From Devosia crocina (GTDB lineage: Bacteria; Pseudomonadota; Alphaproteobacteria; Rhizobiales; Devosiaceae), in NCBI RefSeq assembly GCF_900116545.1, contig NZ_FPCK01000001.1, positions 124,001 through 188,000 of the forward strand: DNA of 64,000 bases, given 5' to 3'. Numbering within the stretch: the first letter of the stretch is position 1; each line of letters opens with the position of its first letter. Below the pieces are notes generated by a model that was given only the letters and a program-made list of their open reading frames with translations, did not search any database and was not told the origin of the DNA. The position numbers were made by a program, and so were the translations under genes. This document shows positions 21,015 through 28,960 of the stretch, piece by piece.

Positions 21015-21039
21015 AACGCATCCGAAGGCAAAACGTTCT
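21015..21039 (-). promoter_or_regulatory. EcfG-like stress promoter upstream of the SDR operon
   Basis: On the minus strand AGAAC (21039-21035), a 16-base spacer and CGTT (21018-21015) match the alphaproteobacterial general-stress consensus GGAAC-N16/17-CGTT with one mismatch. It lies about 30 bases before the chosen GTG start. It would place the SDR, DUF4336 and P450 genes under the general stress response. Confidence 0.55.
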
Positions 21040-21217
21040 GCCTCTTCGTGATGCAAAGACCATTGGACTGCTAATGGGGTCAGATGAGCGGGCGTGTCCG
21101 CCCTTGTGTCGGCGCTGCAGGGCGGCCCAGTGTCGGGAGGACACGCTCATGAGGACCAGCGGTTGCCAATAGTGGTCGATGCGACCTAGCGAATTTAGTC
21201 GAACAGCAGGTGCTTCT

Positions 21218-22540
21218 TTAACTAAGGCCAAAAGGATAGGTCTCTGGTGTTCCGTGAGGATCATCGGCATCGATGGGCGCTACCGCCTCCGTTTGGTCAA
21301 ACCAGACATAGGCGTCGAATTGATCGGGCAGGACGGCATCGAAGTAATGGCTTTGTCGCTCTGTTTCGGGGCGGTAGATCACCCCGATTGCCCGTTCCAG
21401 CCGCGGCTTGGACAGAGCGTCACGGAGCGGCACGTTTTCGCGCAGATCGAGCAGAAATCGCGACAGGCCGGTGTCGTGGAAGAGCCGTTCGTATGATCCA
21501 GCGAGCGCTGGCCGCACCGATTTGATGGCCATGGGTTCGTCCCAATCGTCGGCCGCCGCCACCGTGCCGCTGTCGGTGCCGAAACCGATGATCACGGCAT
21601 CTTCACTGTAGGCAGTTTTGCAGAGTTCACCGATGTTGAACTGACCGCGCCATCCCATCTCGGTGGCCGAGGCATTGCCGACATGCGAATTGTGCGCCCA
21701 GACCACGGCCTTCGCGTGCGGCCCGACGGTATCAAGCAGCGCCTGAAGCGTTTCGAACATGTGCCGGTCGCGCAGGTTCCAAGAGTCGTTGGAGCCGCGA
21801 TACATGATGCGGTAATACTGCTCGGCGGAGCGAACCACCCGTGCATTCTGCACAGCATCCAGAAGATCTTCGTCATCCCGGTCTTCGAGCTGGCGTTGCA
21901 GCAGGGTTTGCAGCTGCGCGACGACGGCGTCTTCGCAGGCATCCTTTTGTCCCGTCAGGACGGCGCGTCCATAGGAGGCGGGTTCGACGTGCCAGGGCGT
22001 AAGGCAGCCATAGCGGCGTCGGGCCAGCAGGGCCTGCTCCGGGTCCTCCCGATCCAGATAGTCCAGAACTTCAGTGATGGAGCTGCCTAGCGAATAAACG
22101 TCTAGTCCTCGGATGGATGTCATTCTATCGGCCAGAACGGCGCGATTGTGTTCCCTTAGCCATTCTACGAAGTCCGCGACTTCCTGGTTTCGCCACATCC
22201 AGGTGGGAAAGCGGGCGAAAACATGCTCGTCGTAGCGGCCTTTGGGCTTGTGCCGCACATAGCGATCGACGCGGCTGGCATCCGGCCAGTCCGCCTCGAT
22301 GGCCACGATAGTGAAGCCGTGTTCCTCGATCAGCCGTTTAGTGATTGCTGCACGGGCTTCATAAAATTCGGAAGTTCCATGGGAAGCTTCTCCCAGAAGG
22401 ACGATCCGGGCATCGGCGAACTTGGCGAAAGAAGCGCTGAACTGGTCTTCCTGAGCAGGATGGGCTAACGGCTGCGCAGTACGCCGCACAAGCTCGACGA
22501 CATCCGCATCAGCAGACTGATCTGGAGTTTTATGCTGCAT
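21218..22540 (-). CDS. erythromycin esterase family protein
   Basis: 440 residues of the PF05139 family. The conserved acid/base residues appear in LLGEASHGTSEFYEARA, IEADWPDASRVDRYVR and VVWAHNSHVGNA. Known members with this fold hydrolyse the macrolactone of erythromycin (EreA/EreB), but chromosomal homologues like this one usually have untested substrates. It should therefore not be read as proof of macrolide resistance. The ATG at 22540 has GGAG 9 bases upstream; an in-frame GTG at 22558 is the alternative. Neighbours are stress genes (SDR, DUF3008). I found no EcfG motif in front of it. Confidence 0.88.
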   Translation of the reverse strand: MQHKTPDQSADADVVELVRRTAQPLAHPAQEDQFSASFAKFADARIVLLGEASHGTSEFYEARAAITKRLIEEHGFTIVAIEADWPDASRVDRYVRHKPKGRYDEHVFARFPTWMWRNQEVADFVEWLREHNRAVLADRMTSIRGLDVYSLGSSITEVLDYLDREDPEQALLARRRYGCLTPWHVEPASYGRAVLTGQKDACEDAVVAQLQTLLQRQLEDRDDEDLLDAVQNARVVRSAEQYYRIMYRGSNDSWNLRDRHMFETLQALLDTVGPHAKAVVWAHNSHVGNASATEMGWRGQFNIGELCKTAYSEDAVIIGFGTDSGTVAAADDWDEPMAIKSVRPALAGSYERLFHDTGLSRFLLDLRENVPLRDALSKPRLERAIGVIYRPETERQSHYFDAVLPDQFDAYVWFDQTEAVAPIDADDPHGTPETYPFGLS

Positions 22541-22653
22541 CGTCTGTGTCTCCCGCACGAGCGCTGGTGCGATGCAACAGCTCCATGACCTCCTCCATCA
22601 GTCTGGCCCCGCGGAACGGCGATCAGCAAAGCGCTTCGTTTTTGTCTGTACCC

Positions 22654-22842
22654 TCAAACTTTGGAAGCGTGTTCAGGTTTAACCTTACGCTCGCTCGAAG
22701 CCATGTCGTGCAGTTCGCTTTCGCTCATCGACTTGTACATCGACTTCGAAGCACCCTGCAGATCGCCGACCTTGGTGTCACCGCGCTTTGCCGACAAGGC
22801 TGCTCCGGCGGCCTTCTGCTGAGACTTGGATTTGGCTGGCAT
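22654..22842 (-). CDS. DUF3008 small basic protein
   Basis: 62 residues, rich in Lys and Ser: it opens PAKSKSQQKAAGAALSAKRG and continues SKSMYKSMSESELHDMASS, a textbook DUF3008 sequence. Members are small, hydrophilic cytoplasmic proteins of unknown function. AGGA lies 5 bases before the ATG. An EcfG-like promoter sits about 25 bases upstream, so induction by stress or stationary phase is expected. Confidence 0.9.
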   Translation of the reverse strand: MPAKSKSQQKAAGAALSAKRGDTKVGDLQGASKSMYKSMSESELHDMASSERKVKPEHASKV

Positions 22843-22866
22843 GTCGTCCTACATATTTGCAATCCG

Positions 22867-22892
22867 AACAGCGTCCTCGACCTCAAGGTTCC
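22867..22892 (-). promoter_or_regulatory. EcfG-like stress promoter of the DUF3008 gene
   Basis: On the minus strand GGAAC (22892-22888), 17 bases, then TGTT (22870-22867), against the consensus GGAAC-N16/17-CGTT. The distance to the ATG (22842) leaves a short leader with AGGA. It overlaps the start region of the plus-strand gene at 22893 only at its edge. Confidence 0.5.
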
Positions 22893-23180
22893 ATGCCATG
22901 TCGAGCGGTGATCGATCGCCGGGAACTGTTGACGGGGGCCGGGATTGAACTGGAGCTGGTTCAATTGGAGACGCTCGAGGTGACACAAGAGCAAGCCGAA
23001 CTGATCGCCGAGGTGGTGGTCAGCCAAAACTATGCCGCAGGACCCGATCAGATGATCAAGGCCGTCGCCAAGGCACTTCTCGAAGGAGCCGCTGGAACAA
23101 CCGCAACCGGCGATCCAAGACGGCAGCTCGAGCAGGAACTGGACGAAGCTATTAAGGCCTCCCTTCGCGGCTCCGAGTAG
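22893..23180 (+). CDS. small protein of unknown function
   Basis: 95 residues: RELLTGAGIELELVQLETLE then VTQEQAELIAEVVVSQNYAA, and a charged C-terminus (QLEQELDEAIKASLRG). It looks like an all-helical cytoplasmic protein with no signal or membrane segment. AAGG lies 5 bases before the ATG at 22893; a second ATG five bases later is out of frame. I do not recognise a family. It is divergent from DUF3008 and 44 bases ahead of another small gene on the same strand. Codon use looks like real coding sequence. Confidence 0.55.
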   Translation: MPCRAVIDRRELLTGAGIELELVQLETLEVTQEQAELIAEVVVSQNYAAGPDQMIKAVAKALLEGAAGTTATGDPRRQLEQELDEAIKASLRGSE

Positions 23181-23224
23181 GGGCCCTCATCGACGATACC
23201 TTTTGGCCCCATTTCGAGGCAATC

Positions 23225-23482
23225 ATGTACGAAGTATTCGACAGCTATCTCAACCGCGACACCTGGCACGCCAGGGAGGAGGCCGAGGATGAGGCCTTCT
23301 TCACCGCGCTTGGGCAGGTGCTTGCCAATCCAGGGTTCGATCCCGATGCGATGGGCGACTACATGCGTCAAGCGAAGGGACTGACCGGCAATTCTCAGGA
23401 CCAACTGGCCGGCGTTATCAACGATCGCGCCCGGGATGCCAGGGCCGTTCTCCTGTTTCGCCGGTTCAACGCAGGTCTCTGA
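23225..23482 (+). CDS. small conserved-looking hypothetical protein
   Basis: 85 residues starting MYEVFDSYLNRDTWHAREEA, with GAGG 5 bases before the ATG. Acidic N-terminal half, basic C-terminal end (ARAVLLFRRFNAGL), no signal peptide or membrane helix. I have the impression of similar short proteins in rhizobia but cannot name a family. It follows another small gene and may share its transcript. Confidence 0.55.
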   Translation: MYEVFDSYLNRDTWHAREEAEDEAFFTALGQVLANPGFDPDAMGDYMRQAKGLTGNSQDQLAGVINDRARDARAVLLFRRFNAGL

Positions 23483-23517
23483 CCAATTTGGTCTGTGTTT
23501 GATTTCACACGAGGGAA

Positions 23518-23537
23518 GGGGCGGATGTACCCGCCCC
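23518..23537 (-). terminator. weak terminator-like hairpin
   Basis: GGGGCGG / CCGCCCC stem with a 6-base loop, about 10 bases past the stop of the Gfo/Idh/MocA gene. It also sits 36 bases past the plus-strand small gene. There is no clear U-tract, so its efficiency is uncertain. Confidence 0.35.
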
Positions 23538-23547
23538 CTATTGAGTT

Positions 23548-24831
23548 CTAAGCCTGCTGGTCTGCACCCTGTTCCGCAGGTACCGCGCGCTGGTACGACC
23601 AGTCGATCGTGACGGGCGCACCGGTCTCGGCGGCTTCATAGATCTTGAGCATCAGGCGCACGTCCTGCAGACCCTCTTCGCCGGGAGTCTTGACCGGCGT
23701 GTCGTTGAGAACCGCCTCGGCAAGGTGATCCATTTCGAGAGCGAACTGGTTCTTTTCCTGAATCTGCGGTTCGGTCTGCTCTTCCTCGGTCATTACGCGC
23801 AGGCCGTGCTTATAATAGTCGGTGGCGGGCTCCAGCGTCAGCGATGCGTCGCTGCCATAGACGGAGAACCGGTTGCCCGAAAAGCTATAGCCGGTAAGGC
23901 AATTGGCTATGACGCCGCTGGGGAAGCGCATGCGCCATGACAAGATGTCTTCTACATCGGTGAAGCGCTCATCGCCTTCAGGATTGGAGATCGTCGCTGA
24001 AATCTCGACAGGCTCTTCCCCGAGCAGGTAACGGGCGCCGTTCAGGGCATAGATGCCGATATCCATTAGCGATCCGCCACCGGCGAGATCCTTGACGACC
24101 CGCCACTCGTCTGCGGGGTTTTCGAGATCGATGGGCCGGGCCGCGACATTGTCCAGCGAGCGGATGGTGCCCAGTTCGCCATCGCGGATCATGCGGATGG
24201 CTTCGAGATTGAACGGCTCGTATTGCGCCCGATAGGCGATCATCAGCTTGCGATTGGCGGTCTCGGCCGCAGCGATCATCTGCTCGCATTCCTCGACGCT
24301 GACCGCCATCGGCTTTTCGCACATGACGTGCTTGCCGGCCTCGAAAGCACGGACGGTGAATTCAGCATGCAGCGAATTGGGAAGAATGATGTAAACAATA
24401 TCGATCTCGTCGTTCTCGGCGATTTCGTCAAAATTGTCATAGTTGTAGATCGCCTCGGTTGAGACGCCATATTGCTCGGCGACCGTTTCGGCCTTTTCCC
24501 GATCGCCGCTGACCAGTGCCACCAGCTTGCTCATGCGGCTTTCGCCAATCGACGGGATGATCTGGTTGAGCGCGAACTGCCCAAGGCCCACCACGCAATA
24601 TCCGACACGGCGTTCCGGCTCGATCGGTGGCTCGACCTCCATCTTCGGCATGGGCCGGGCTGCTGCCTCGTTGGCAATGTCGAGGAGCGGTTCGCCCGTG
24701 GTACCATCGGGACTGGTGGTTCCCTGTGCCCAGGCGGGGGCTGCGGCGGCGGCGACGATGGTTCCTCCTGCCGCACCAAGGAACAGGCGACGGGACAAGA
24801 GGCCGGAGGTCAATAGATGGTTCTGCGTCAT
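23548..24831 (-). CDS. exported Gfo/Idh/MocA oxidoreductase (glucose-fructose oxidoreductase-like)
   Basis: 427 residues. The N-terminus has a twin-arginine signal (SRRLFLGAAGG...APAWAQ), so it should be exported folded with its cofactor. The Rossmann motif is VGYCVVGLGQFALNQIIPSI, followed by the catalytic EKP loop (HVMCEKPMAVSVEECEQM) and a C-terminal GFO domain (GGGSLMDIGIYALNGARYLL). This matches periplasmic glucose-fructose oxidoreductase of Zymomonas, which keeps NADP bound. The ATG at 24831 has AGGA 7 bases upstream. It follows an exported hydrolase and a DUF4142 gene, but a UUCG hairpin separates it from them. Confidence 0.88.
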   Translation of the reverse strand: MTQNHLLTSGLLSRRLFLGAAGGTIVAAAAAPAWAQGTTSPDGTTGEPLLDIANEAAARPMPKMEVEPPIEPERRVGYCVVGLGQFALNQIIPSIGESRMSKLVALVSGDREKAETVAEQYGVSTEAIYNYDNFDEIAENDEIDIVYIILPNSLHAEFTVRAFEAGKHVMCEKPMAVSVEECEQMIAAAETANRKLMIAYRAQYEPFNLEAIRMIRDGELGTIRSLDNVAARPIDLENPADEWRVVKDLAGGGSLMDIGIYALNGARYLLGEEPVEISATISNPEGDERFTDVEDILSWRMRFPSGVIANCLTGYSFSGNRFSVYGSDASLTLEPATDYYKHGLRVMTEEEQTEPQIQEKNQFALEMDHLAEAVLNDTPVKTPGEEGLQDVRLMLKIYEAAETGAPVTIDWSYQRAVPAEQGADQQA

Positions 24832-24893
24832 GGCTGGGTCCTGATGGGCTATCACACGGCGGGCGCGCCGCGCCCGAGGCTTGGACAAAAGCA

Positions 24894-24917
24894 GGAGAGG
24901 GTGCGAACACCCTCTCC
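24894..24917 (-). terminator. strong UUCG hairpin between DUF4142 and the oxidoreductase gene
   Basis: On the minus strand GGAGAGGGTG-TTCG-CACCCTCTCC, a perfect 10-base-pair stem with a stable UUCG tetraloop, then TGCTTTTG. It lies 10 bases after the DUF4142 stop and 63 bases before the next start. It may terminate part of the transcription or protect the 3' end of the upstream message. Confidence 0.6.
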
Positions 24918-24926
24918 GAAACATCA

Positions 24927-25466
24927 TCACATCGATGCGATGATTTCCTTGACGTGCTCAAGATGCATGACAAGCACCGGCAGCGTCTCCGCCGCGAAAG
25001 CTTGCACGGTTTCGTCGTCGCCGCCATCGGCAAAGGTGTGGAAGAGGTAGACCGCCTCCATGTGAGCCATGGCCTGCATGTCGATATAGAGCATCTCGAA
25101 CTCTTCGCCCTCAGCCCCTTCGAGCAGCGCGATCATGGCTTCGTGCTTGGGCGAGAGGACGGGCGGCTCGGGAGGGGGCTCTTCACCGGCTTCCTCAAGT
25201 GCGGCGGCCAGGTCTTCGGCTGCCTTGGTGTGGTCGGCGATTATTTGGGCCGCCAGCTCTTTCACATGGTCCGATTGACCCTTCTCTTCGGCCAGTTCGC
25301 TGGACTGGATTTCGAACTCGTTGGAGCTCGTTGCCAGCTTGACGAAGGAGGGTGTGTCCACCGCGAAAACAGCATCGGCCTCGGTGAACGGCAGCGCTTC
25401 CTGCGCAAAGGCGGTGGTGGACATCAACATCAGGCCGGCAGTGGCGGCGATTGCAAGATGTTTCAT
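24927..25466 (-). CDS. exported DUF4142 protein
   Basis: 179 residues. Signal peptide KHLAIAATAGLMLMSTTAFAQ, then an acidic four-helix ferritin-like DUF4142 domain: FVKLATSSNEFEIQSSELAE, HVKELAAQIIADHTKAAEDL and MQAMAHMEAVYLFHTFAD. Members are periplasmic proteins of unknown role, often stress-induced. An acidic, Pro-rich insert (EEAGEEPPPEPPVL) sits mid-domain. It begins 3 bases after the hydrolase stop, so the two are certainly co-transcribed. Confidence 0.88.
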   Translation of the reverse strand: MKHLAIAATAGLMLMSTTAFAQEALPFTEADAVFAVDTPSFVKLATSSNEFEIQSSELAEEKGQSDHVKELAAQIIADHTKAAEDLAAALEEAGEEPPPEPPVLSPKHEAMIALLEGAEGEEFEMLYIDMQAMAHMEAVYLFHTFADGGDDETVQAFAAETLPVLVMHLEHVKEIIASM

Positions 25467-25469
25467 GGC

Positions 25470-26537
25470 TTAGTTCTCCTCGCCTGCAGCAGCGAATGCG
25501 CCGTTGAGATCGGAGATGGCCAAGTCCATGGCCTCCTTGGCTTCCGGCACGACCTTGGCCATGCCGAAGAATTCGTGCGTTACGCCGGCAAAGGTCTGCT
25601 GATTCACGTCGACGCCGTCGGCCTCCATTGCCTCGGCCAGCATTTCGCCATCGGAGCGCAGCGGGTCGATCTCGGCATTGATGATGGTGGCGGGCGGCAG
25701 GTCTTCCAGATCGTCGCGATCAACGAGGTCGACGCGCGGATCAGCCGTTTCGTCCATGGACGAAAACACATATTCCACGAACCATTCCATGTCGGCCTTG
25801 CCCAGCGGCTTGGCCTCTGCATGTTCGCGATAAGAGGGTGTGTTCATGTCATCGCCGGCGATCGGATAAACCAGCAGCTGGTGCACCGGCACGGTGGCTT
25901 CCATGTCTCGCGCCATGATGGCGACATTGGCGGCGAGGTTGCCGCCGGCGCTTTCACCGGCTACCGCAATGCGGCTGGCATCACCGTTCAAGGTGTGGAT
26001 GTTTTCGACCACCCAGGCATAGGCCGCCCAGGCGTCCTCGTGCTGCGCCGGGAATTTGTTCTCCGGGGCATGGCGATAGTCGACCGAAACCACAATGGCA
26101 TTGGTGCCGACCACGAGCCCGCGTGGCGTTGCGTCATAGACATTGATGTCGGCAACCACCCAGCCGCCGCCGTGATAGTAGACGATGACCGGGAAGGGAC
26201 CTTCGCCTTCGGGCATGTAGACGCGGGCGGGCAGGTTGCCGTTTTCGGTGGGAATGGCGATGTCCTGCGTCATCACCCTGCCTTCGGCGCCGGCGGGAAT
26301 GCGCTCTTCCCACTGCACCGCCTTGGCGGCATCGGCTGGTGTGGCCTGGCTGCGCGCTTCGGGCACGCTCAGTTCGTGAAACGGCTTGGCGCCGAGATCG
26401 GCCAGCTTGTCGAGCACGGCCTGCATTTCCGGGGTCGGCTGGTCGGCCGGTTCGGTTGTGTCCTGGGCGAGAGCAGGCGCGGACGCTAGCAATACTGCAC
26501 AGCTTATTGCTGCGGAGGCAGTCTTTAATGAAATCAT
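25470..26537 (-). CDS. exported alpha/beta hydrolase of the HSL/acetyl-esterase family
   Basis: 355 residues. Signal peptide (SAAISCAVLLASAPALAQ), oxyanion motif YYHGGGWVVADI, nucleophile GESAGGN, and acid/base residues in the C-terminal part (AEIDPLRSDGEMLAEAM and FAGVTHEFFGM). This is the hormone-sensitive-lipase type IV carboxylesterase pattern. The substrate is unknown. The start is set at ATG 26537, where the signal peptide begins; an in-frame ATG at 26570 lies inside the promoter. It is the first gene of an exported trio (hydrolase, DUF4142, Gfo/Idh/MocA enzyme). Confidence 0.88.
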   Translation of the reverse strand: MISLKTASAAISCAVLLASAPALAQDTTEPADQPTPEMQAVLDKLADLGAKPFHELSVPEARSQATPADAAKAVQWEERIPAGAEGRVMTQDIAIPTENGNLPARVYMPEGEGPFPVIVYYHGGGWVVADINVYDATPRGLVVGTNAIVVSVDYRHAPENKFPAQHEDAWAAYAWVVENIHTLNGDASRIAVAGESAGGNLAANVAIMARDMEATVPVHQLLVYPIAGDDMNTPSYREHAEAKPLGKADMEWFVEYVFSSMDETADPRVDLVDRDDLEDLPPATIINAEIDPLRSDGEMLAEAMEADGVDVNQQTFAGVTHEFFGMAKVVPEAKEAMDLAISDLNGAFAAAGEEN

Positions 26538-26568
26538 GTCGAAGGTTCCGGTGGGAATGCTCAGCATC

Positions 26569-26593
26569 AACCGGCCGTGAATGTGTTAGTTCC
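26569..26593 (-). promoter_or_regulatory. EcfG-like stress promoter of the hydrolase-DUF4142 unit
   Basis: On the minus strand GGAAC (26593-26589), 16 bases, then GGTT (26572-26569). The -35 is perfect and the -10 differs from CGTT by one base. It ends about 30 bases before the hydrolase ATG and lies just past the end of the GH65 gene. Confidence 0.5.
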
Positions 26594-26614
26594 GGAACCA
26601 GGCTTTCACTTATT

Positions 26615-28960
26615 TTACAACTTGCTGATGATCAGTGATTGTCCTGCTCGGAGTTGCTGAGCCTCGCCACGCACAAAAACCGTCAGGTTGTCAGCGTCGG
26701 TCCCGTCTGAGCTGAGGCGAAGTTTCGATCCGTTCCACTTCAGCTTGTAGCGGCCACCTTGATAATGGAAGGAGAATTCGAGGGCAGACAGTTCGTCCGG
26801 CAGATGCGGATCGATGGCCAGCCCGTCGGCGCGCACGGTGAGACCGAGATAGTGCCGCTGCAGGACATCGAGAGCTGCAGCCATGGATCCCAGGTGCAGG
26901 CCTTCTGCCGTCGACTGTGAATTTTTCGGGTCGAGATCAGGGGCGAGTGCCTTGCGCCACAGGTTGTAGGACGTCTCAAGATCGAAATGCGATAGGGCCG
27001 CCGCATAGCTCACCTGGGAGAGGGATGAACCGTGACTGGTGCGGGAACGATAGTATTCCACCGAGCGATGCAACTGCTCGGCTGAGACTTCGTAGCCGAG
27101 ATGCAGGAGCAGCGCCTGCAGATCCTCTATGGGTAAGAGATAGAGCAGCATAGCAGAATCGGCCTGCTTGAAGATCTGATAGTGGTTGATGTCCTCGCCG
27201 CGCGCTTCGAGTTCCCAATCGGCACTGCCTTTGCCAAGGCTATCGGGATCAAGCTCCAGGAGGCGCTCGACGCCTTCGAATTGCGCAAGGAGGTGGTCGG
27301 GCGTGAAGCACAGTCGCAAGCGGCGGCTGATGTGGTCCCAGTGCCGCTTTTCATCGTCGGACACTTGCGGTGTTCCATCGCGTTTCTCAGATGCCTTCTC
27401 CAAAAGCCGCAGCACCTCACCGAGCGTCCAGGCGGCCATCACATTGGTATGGGCATTGTTGTCGATGCCGGGCTCGGAGCGGTCGGCGTATCCGGTGTGG
27501 AACTCATCCGGTCCGACAACGCCGCGGATGTCGAAGCGATCGTCTTCGGGACTGGATACGGCAAGGCTCGCCCACATCCGGCAAATCTCGATCAGCATGG
27601 TCAGACCCTGATCGTAGAGGAATGCCTCGTCGCCACTTGCCCAGGCATAGTGGAAAATGTCCCAGGCGATGGAAGCGTTGATATGCGCCTGGTGCTCGGT
27701 GTGATCCTTGCGCCAATGGCCGTTAATGTTGCTTTTCTGGAAGCGTGGTGTCTCCTCGGCTCCGGTGCGCGCACTCCGCCAAGGGTAAAGTGCGCCGTCG
27801 AGGCCATATTTGCGCGCATTGTCCCTCGCTGCATCGAGGCGCGCATGCCGGTAGAGCAGGAGTTCGCGGGCCAGTTCGGGATAGCGGATGCTGAGTACGG
27901 GGACAGAGAACATCTCGTCCCAAAAGATCTGACCGCGATAAACCTCCTGCCAGCCGCGTGCGGGCAGGCTAACATCGCGCCCGATGCTGTGCGGCGAGTA
28001 GTTCTGCAGCAGGTGGAAGAGGGTCAGATGCTGCGCTTGCTCCATGGCCTTGTCGGCGGCGGCGAAGGGCATTCTCTCCCAGAGCTTTTGCCAGGCAAGG
28101 CGGTGGCGCTGCTGTGCCGGTTCATAGGCATCCGCAGCCGTGAGAACGTTGCTGGCCTCTTCCGCAACTTCGACACCCTCGCCAACACAGACGGCCATGA
28201 GCCTGTCGAGAATGATAGGCTCATTGGGAGCGGCCTTGAGCACGAAGGAGTGCGACACGCGACGCTCTTCTGTTTCGGAGGTCTGGACATCGACGGGGGG
28301 TGTCGACGTGAGATCTCTGGTCCGAACGGCGATGTGAAGGTTGGAGTTGATCGTCCTGGCCTCAAGGAAGAGCCCGCTTCCGGCGGTACCCTTGCCCAGC
28401 ACGTCCAGATGCTTGTGGGCGTAATCGGCATGCTTTTCGAGATTGTCGTTGATGACCGAGCCGTCGATCTGGGACTTGAGCAGAACAGTTCCCGACCAGT
28501 TGTGCGGGATGAGGCGCAGCCGCTGACCGACGAGGTTTGGGGCGTCCATGCTGACGAAGCGCTCTTCTTCAAGGGTCGCAATGCGTCCAGCGCCGTCGCG
28601 GAAACGCATCGAGCGGCACATGATGGCATTGGGAATATCGAGACGCTGTTCGTAGTGGAGGAGTTCGACGGCATCGAGCGAAAACCAGTCTGCGTCCTCG
28701 ATGCGAAACTCGAGGCGCAAGCCGTTCGGCAGATTGACGAGCGAGGCGTTCCACTCGATCTCGCCATCGATGGTGCTCTGCAAGGGATTGTAGCAGCCGG
28801 CGAAATAAAGGCCCGGATAGTGGGTGCCATCAGCTTCGGACCAGGGCATGGACGAGCGCAGGAGCAAAACGCCGTTGCCAAGGGAGAACAGGGACTCCCG
28901 GCGCCGCTCGTCCTCCGGATCGTAACCGATCAGCCGGACTGTCGGAGAATCATGGGTCAT
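26615..28960 (-). CDS. glycoside hydrolase family 65 protein (disaccharide phosphorylase type)
   Basis: 781 residues with the full GH65 layout: N-terminal beta-sandwich (RRRESLFSLGNGVLLLRSSM), (alpha/alpha)6 barrel (WQEVYRGQIFWDEMF) and C-terminal sandwich. The general acid Glu lies in VVGPDEFHTGY and the phosphate loop is RTSHGSSLS, which favours phosphorolysis over hydrolysis. Substrates of the family are alpha-glucosides such as trehalose, kojibiose, nigerose or maltose; which applies here is not readable. It overlaps the PfkB kinase gene by 4 bases. No sugar transporter or phosphoglucomutase is adjacent. Cytoplasmic, no signal peptide. Confidence 0.92.
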   Translation of the reverse strand: MTHDSPTVRLIGYDPEDERRRESLFSLGNGVLLLRSSMPWSEADGTHYPGLYFAGCYNPLQSTIDGEIEWNASLVNLPNGLRLEFRIEDADWFSLDAVELLHYEQRLDIPNAIMCRSMRFRDGAGRIATLEEERFVSMDAPNLVGQRLRLIPHNWSGTVLLKSQIDGSVINDNLEKHADYAHKHLDVLGKGTAGSGLFLEARTINSNLHIAVRTRDLTSTPPVDVQTSETEERRVSHSFVLKAAPNEPIILDRLMAVCVGEGVEVAEEASNVLTAADAYEPAQQRHRLAWQKLWERMPFAAADKAMEQAQHLTLFHLLQNYSPHSIGRDVSLPARGWQEVYRGQIFWDEMFSVPVLSIRYPELARELLLYRHARLDAARDNARKYGLDGALYPWRSARTGAEETPRFQKSNINGHWRKDHTEHQAHINASIAWDIFHYAWASGDEAFLYDQGLTMLIEICRMWASLAVSSPEDDRFDIRGVVGPDEFHTGYADRSEPGIDNNAHTNVMAAWTLGEVLRLLEKASEKRDGTPQVSDDEKRHWDHISRRLRLCFTPDHLLAQFEGVERLLELDPDSLGKGSADWELEARGEDINHYQIFKQADSAMLLYLLPIEDLQALLLHLGYEVSAEQLHRSVEYYRSRTSHGSSLSQVSYAAALSHFDLETSYNLWRKALAPDLDPKNSQSTAEGLHLGSMAAALDVLQRHYLGLTVRADGLAIDPHLPDELSALEFSFHYQGGRYKLKWNGSKLRLSSDGTDADNLTVFVRGEAQQLRAGQSLIISKL

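Noticed and set aside
21218..22540. Macrolide-resistance determinant
   Set aside because: The protein belongs to the erythromycin esterase family, but the context is chromosomal stress genes with no mobile element. The fold alone does not prove macrolide hydrolysis.
22556..22620. EcfG promoter for the erythromycin-esterase gene
   Set aside because: The only GGAAC here is on the plus strand (wrong direction), with 19 bases before CGTT, outside the 16-17 spacing.
24627..26489. 620-codon frame on the plus strand
   Set aside because: It runs opposite three recognisable exported-protein genes and has no recognisable domain or ribosome site.
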